Under the pieces are notes generated by a model. That model saw only the letters and a program-made list of their open reading frames with translations. It ran no database searches and was not told the DNA's origin. This document shows, piece by piece, positions 57,603 to 59,479 of a DNA stretch of 59,479 nucleotides. The number at the start of each line of letters is the position of its first letter. The first letter of the stretch is position 1. This stretch comes from Bacteroidetes bacterium GWF2_40_14 (GTDB lineage: Bacteria > Bacteroidota > Bacteroidia > Bacteroidales > UBA932): the NCBI GenBank assembly GCA_001769195.1, contig MEOK01000033.1:1-59479 (forward strand). Direction: 5' to 3'. The position numbers and the translations under genes are program-made.

Positions 57603-57702
57603 CCAAGTCATTCGAGGGATTTTATTGTCAATCAGTCATTTAGTATTTTAAAGCAAAATGTGCAATGTGTTGACATTCTGCATAATCCCTCGAATGACTT
57701 GG
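57603..57702. repeat. small inverted-repeat element, 19-bp arms
   Basis: CCAAGTCATTCGAGGGATT (57603-57621) and its exact reverse complement (57684-57702) enclose 62 bp. The inner sequence GTCAATCAGTCATTTAGTATTTT resembles the inside of the 43355-43490 element. The left arm starts one base after the TlpA stop; the right arm overlaps the -33 box of the helicase promoter. Confidence 0.85.
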
Positions 57703-57728
57703 TTATCCAATATATTATCATACCTTTG
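57699..57728 (+). promoter_or_regulatory. promoter of the DEAD-box helicase gene
   Basis: TTG (57699-57701), 19-nt spacer, TACCTTTG (57721-57728): a near-ideal Bacteroidetes promoter. Transcription would begin near 57735, giving a leader of about 97 nt. Confidence 0.6.
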
Positions 57729-57745
57729 CCGCGATTATATCAACC

Positions 57746-57804
57746 GCCGTAGCTTCTTTTCATTATTCATTATCACTTTTTGAAGCAAATAAATTAGAAA
57801 CGGC
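57746..57804 (+). promoter_or_regulatory. structured 5' leader of the helicase mRNA
   Basis: GCCGT (57746-57750) with ACGGC (57800-57804) and GCTTC (57752-57756) with GAAGC (57782-57786) can form a nested hairpin. A long structured leader is often seen on cold-shock helicase mRNAs; regulation here is inferred. Confidence 0.35.
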
Positions 57805-57831
57805 ACATTATCCAATTTATTTATTCAATTA

Positions 57832-59217
57832 ATGACATTTAAAGAACTGAACATTATTGAGCCTATATTAAAGGCTCTTATTCAAGAGGGTTACACTACC
57901 CCGACACCAATCCAGCAAGAAGCTATTCCGATCATTTTAGACGATTCCGACATTTTGGGCTGTGCTCAGACCGGAACAGGCAAAACTGCCGCTTTTTCTA
58001 TCCCTATCCTACAGAAATTATACGGTAACGTAAAACAGGGACGCAACAAAGAGATAAAAGCACTTGTGCTTACACCAACAAGAGAACTTGCGATCCAGAT
58101 AGGCGAAAGTTTCGCCGCCTATGGCAAATACACATCACTTAAGCACACGGTTGTGTTTGGCGGTGTAGGACAAAGACCTCAGACAGATGCGCTGAGAAGC
58201 GGAATCGACATACTTATTGCAACCCCCGGCCGTTTACTCGATCTTATAAATCAAGGTTACATCAATCTGAAAACCATCGATTTTTTTGTTCTTGACGAAG
58301 CCGACAGAATGCTTGACATGGGTTTCATACATGACATCAAGCGTATTTTGCCACTTCTTCCAAAAAACAGACAAACTCTCTTTTTCTCTGCAACAATGCC
58401 ACAGGAGATAGCATTTCTTGCAAATTCAATACTAAGCAATCCTAAAAAGGTAGCTGTCACACCGGTATCCTCAACAGTGGATTCGATTGACCAGTACATC
58501 TATTTTGCGGAGAAAAAAACAAAGACATCACTACTAATAAACCTGCTTAACGATAAGGAAAAGGAATCTGTCCTGGTCTTTTCGAGAACCAAGCATGGTG
58601 CCGACAAAATAGCGAAGGCGCTCACTCAGGCAGGCATCGGCACAGAAGCCATTCATGGTAACAAGTCGCAGAATGCCCGTCAGAATGCATTGTCAAAATT
58701 CAAGAGTCACTCAACCCGCGTTTTAATAGCTACCGATATTGCCGCCCGCGGTATAGATATCGACCAGCTGTCTCACGTAATAAACTATGACCTCCCCGAG
58801 GTTCCTGAAACTTATGTACACAGGATAGGCCGCACAGGAAGAGCAGGTTACGGCGGAGTTGCACTCTCTTTTTGCGATCCGGAGGAGATGCCTCAGTTAA
58901 AAGGAATTCAGAAGCTGCTAGGCAAACAGATTTCAATTGTCCGCGACCACGGTTACGAAACACAGTCGAGTACAGGAGCTAAGGCCGACAACAGAAATTA
59001 TTCAGACAACGGGTCCCGCTCAGAAAACAGATCCCGCTCAGAAGGCAGGTCCCATTCAGACTCCAGACCGCGTACAGATTCCAGACCGCGTACAGATTCC
59101 AGAAATGGTTCCGACTCACGTTCACGTACAGCAGCAGTATCTACAGAGAAAAAAGAGTTTCGTGGAAGCAGTTCCACTGGCGACTTCTGGCGCAAACAAA
59201 AACGCAAGACAGCGTAA
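57832..59217 (+). CDS. DEAD/DEAH-box RNA helicase (RhlE-like)
   Basis: 461 residues. Q motif (TPTPIQQEAIP, about 21-31), motif I AQTGTGKT (about 44-51), PTRELA, TPGRLLD, DEAD box VLDEADRMLDMGFI (about 146-159), SAT (FFSATMP), and motif VI HRIGRTGRAG (about 328-337). The last 80 residues are a disordered tail rich in Ser-Arg repeats (GSRSENRSRSEGRSHSDS, PRTDSRPRTDSR), partly from an 18-bp tandem repeat near 59066-59101. It unwinds RNA duplexes in ribosome assembly or mRNA decay. Followed by a strong terminator. Confidence 0.95.
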   Translation: MTFKELNIIEPILKALIQEGYTTPTPIQQEAIPIILDDSDILGCAQTGTGKTAAFSIPILQKLYGNVKQGRNKEIKALVLTPTRELAIQIGESFAAYGKYTSLKHTVVFGGVGQRPQTDALRSGIDILIATPGRLLDLINQGYINLKTIDFFVLDEADRMLDMGFIHDIKRILPLLPKNRQTLFFSATMPQEIAFLANSILSNPKKVAVTPVSSTVDSIDQYIYFAEKKTKTSLLINLLNDKEKESVLVFSRTKHGADKIAKALTQAGIGTEAIHGNKSQNARQNALSKFKSHSTRVLIATDIAARGIDIDQLSHVINYDLPEVPETYVHRIGRTGRAGYGGVALSFCDPEEMPQLKGIQKLLGKQISIVRDHGYETQSSTGAKADNRNYSDNGSRSENRSRSEGRSHSDSRPRTDSRPRTDSRNGSDSRSRTAAVSTEKKEFRGSSSTGDFWRKQKRKTA

Positions 59218-59241
59218 ACTACTAAATATCTGAATATTACT

Positions 59242-59275
59242 AAGCTCTGCCAGAGGTTCTGGCAGAGCTTTTCGT
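59242..59275 (+). terminator. intrinsic terminator of the helicase gene
   Basis: AAGCTCTGCCA (59242-59252) and TGGCAGAGCTT (59260-59270) form an 11-bp stem with a 7-nt loop, followed by TTCGTTT. It lies 24 nt after the helicase stop codon. Confidence 0.85.
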
Positions 59276-59328
59276 TTACTCTGAATATAAGATTAATACC
59301 ACTTATCGTGCCACGCAAAGTCTAACTC

Positions 59329-59349
59329 CCTTGAAGTTTTTTGCATGTA
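59329..59349. repeat. third, inverted copy of a 21-bp repeat arm
   Basis: CCTTGAAGTTTTTTGCATGTA is the exact reverse complement of 43461-43481, the right arm of the element there. Only weak similarity continues beyond. No gene is seen between the terminator and 59464. Confidence 0.8.
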
Positions 59350-59464
59350 GCTCATTGTCTACTCTATATAAAATTATTTTCATTTAATGTCGGTAACCGT
59401 TCATTGAGCCCCGCCTTTTTATATGTATTTGTGATCCTTAATTTTGCGTTTAAAATAAAAGGAT

Positions 59465-59479
59465 ATGACATCAGTAAAA
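59465..59479 (+). CDS. possible start of a next gene, cut by the window edge
   Basis: ATG at 59465 opens M-T-S-V-K and runs off the window. A TAATTTTG box (59439-59446) lies 18 nt upstream. Five codons are too few to identify it. Confidence 0.3.

Noticed and set aside
43355-57702. Integron attC sites
   Set aside because: The elements lack the core GTTRRRY/RYYYAAC boxes and no integrase is present.

Overview
The window looks like a chromosomal segment of a Bacteroidota bacterium, most likely order Bacteroidales. Evidence: a SusC/SusD pair with DUF4843 and PKD-like lipoproteins, a FISUMP-domain protein, a two-domain DsbD-like protein flanked by TlpA-type thioredoxins, general lack of Shine-Dalgarno sequences, and repeated matches to the Bacteroidetes -7 promoter box TAnnTTTG. 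I cannot name a genus. No rRNA, tRNA, CRISPR array or complete insertion sequence was seen.

Layout. 1-2145: ABC-2 exporter whose ATPase gene is disturbed at its 5' end by a 59-bp tandem duplication and a hairpin. 2242-6647: Fic protein, lipoprotein serine hydrolase, Abi_2/HEPN protein, HicAB. 6794-10290: Ntn-hydrolase gene behind a decamer repeat array, an unknown two-gene minus-strand module (one gene frameshifted in a 9-A run), and debris including a decayed copy of the hydrolase C-terminus. 10359-12741: compact ubiquitin-like conjugation operon (Ubl, cysteine-free E2, JAB-E1 fusion, DUF6527), facing a coiled-coil membrane protein. 14375-23470: one co-directional type I restriction-modification unit hsdR - tcmP - DUF5131 - hsdS - AvcD-like deaminase - hsdM. 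23556-24989: truncated DUF2075 protein plus MazG-like protein, marking the island edge. 25305-28331: a toxin/HTH/SecB-like set resembling toxin-antitoxin-chaperone systems, plus unknown genes. 28705-30267: HTH-ImmA protein with a frameshifted PIN gene. 30405-33547: double solute-binding lipoprotein, ASCH protein, AAA/DUF4143 ATPase.

From about 33.5 kb the content looks like core genome: PHP-domain protein; ECF sigma factor with two membrane proteins, divergent from a PrsW-type protease operon that also encodes an EKLG-repeat protein and a surface gluzincin/beta-barrel protein; an AsmA-like protein; a FISUMP protein divergent from a TPR/AraC regulator; then a SusC/D operon that runs into two TlpA-type lipoproteins and a DsbD-like membrane protein; finally a DEAD-box RNA helicase with a long leader.

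How it fits together: 2.2-33.5 kb is a dense defence and toxin-antitoxin island (Fic, Abi_2, HicAB, Ubl conjugation, type I R-M with deaminase, MazG/DUF2075, TAC-like set, ImmA/PIN), with many short hairpins, decayed genes and tandem repeats between modules. The rest concerns the cell envelope, nutrient uptake and redox. The most interesting items are the Ubl operon, the deaminase and TcmP/DUF5131 pair nested inside a type I R-M unit, the TAC-like set, the sigma/PrsW arrangement, a pseudoknot-like RNA candidate at 41.3 kb, and a small family of inverted-repeat elements.
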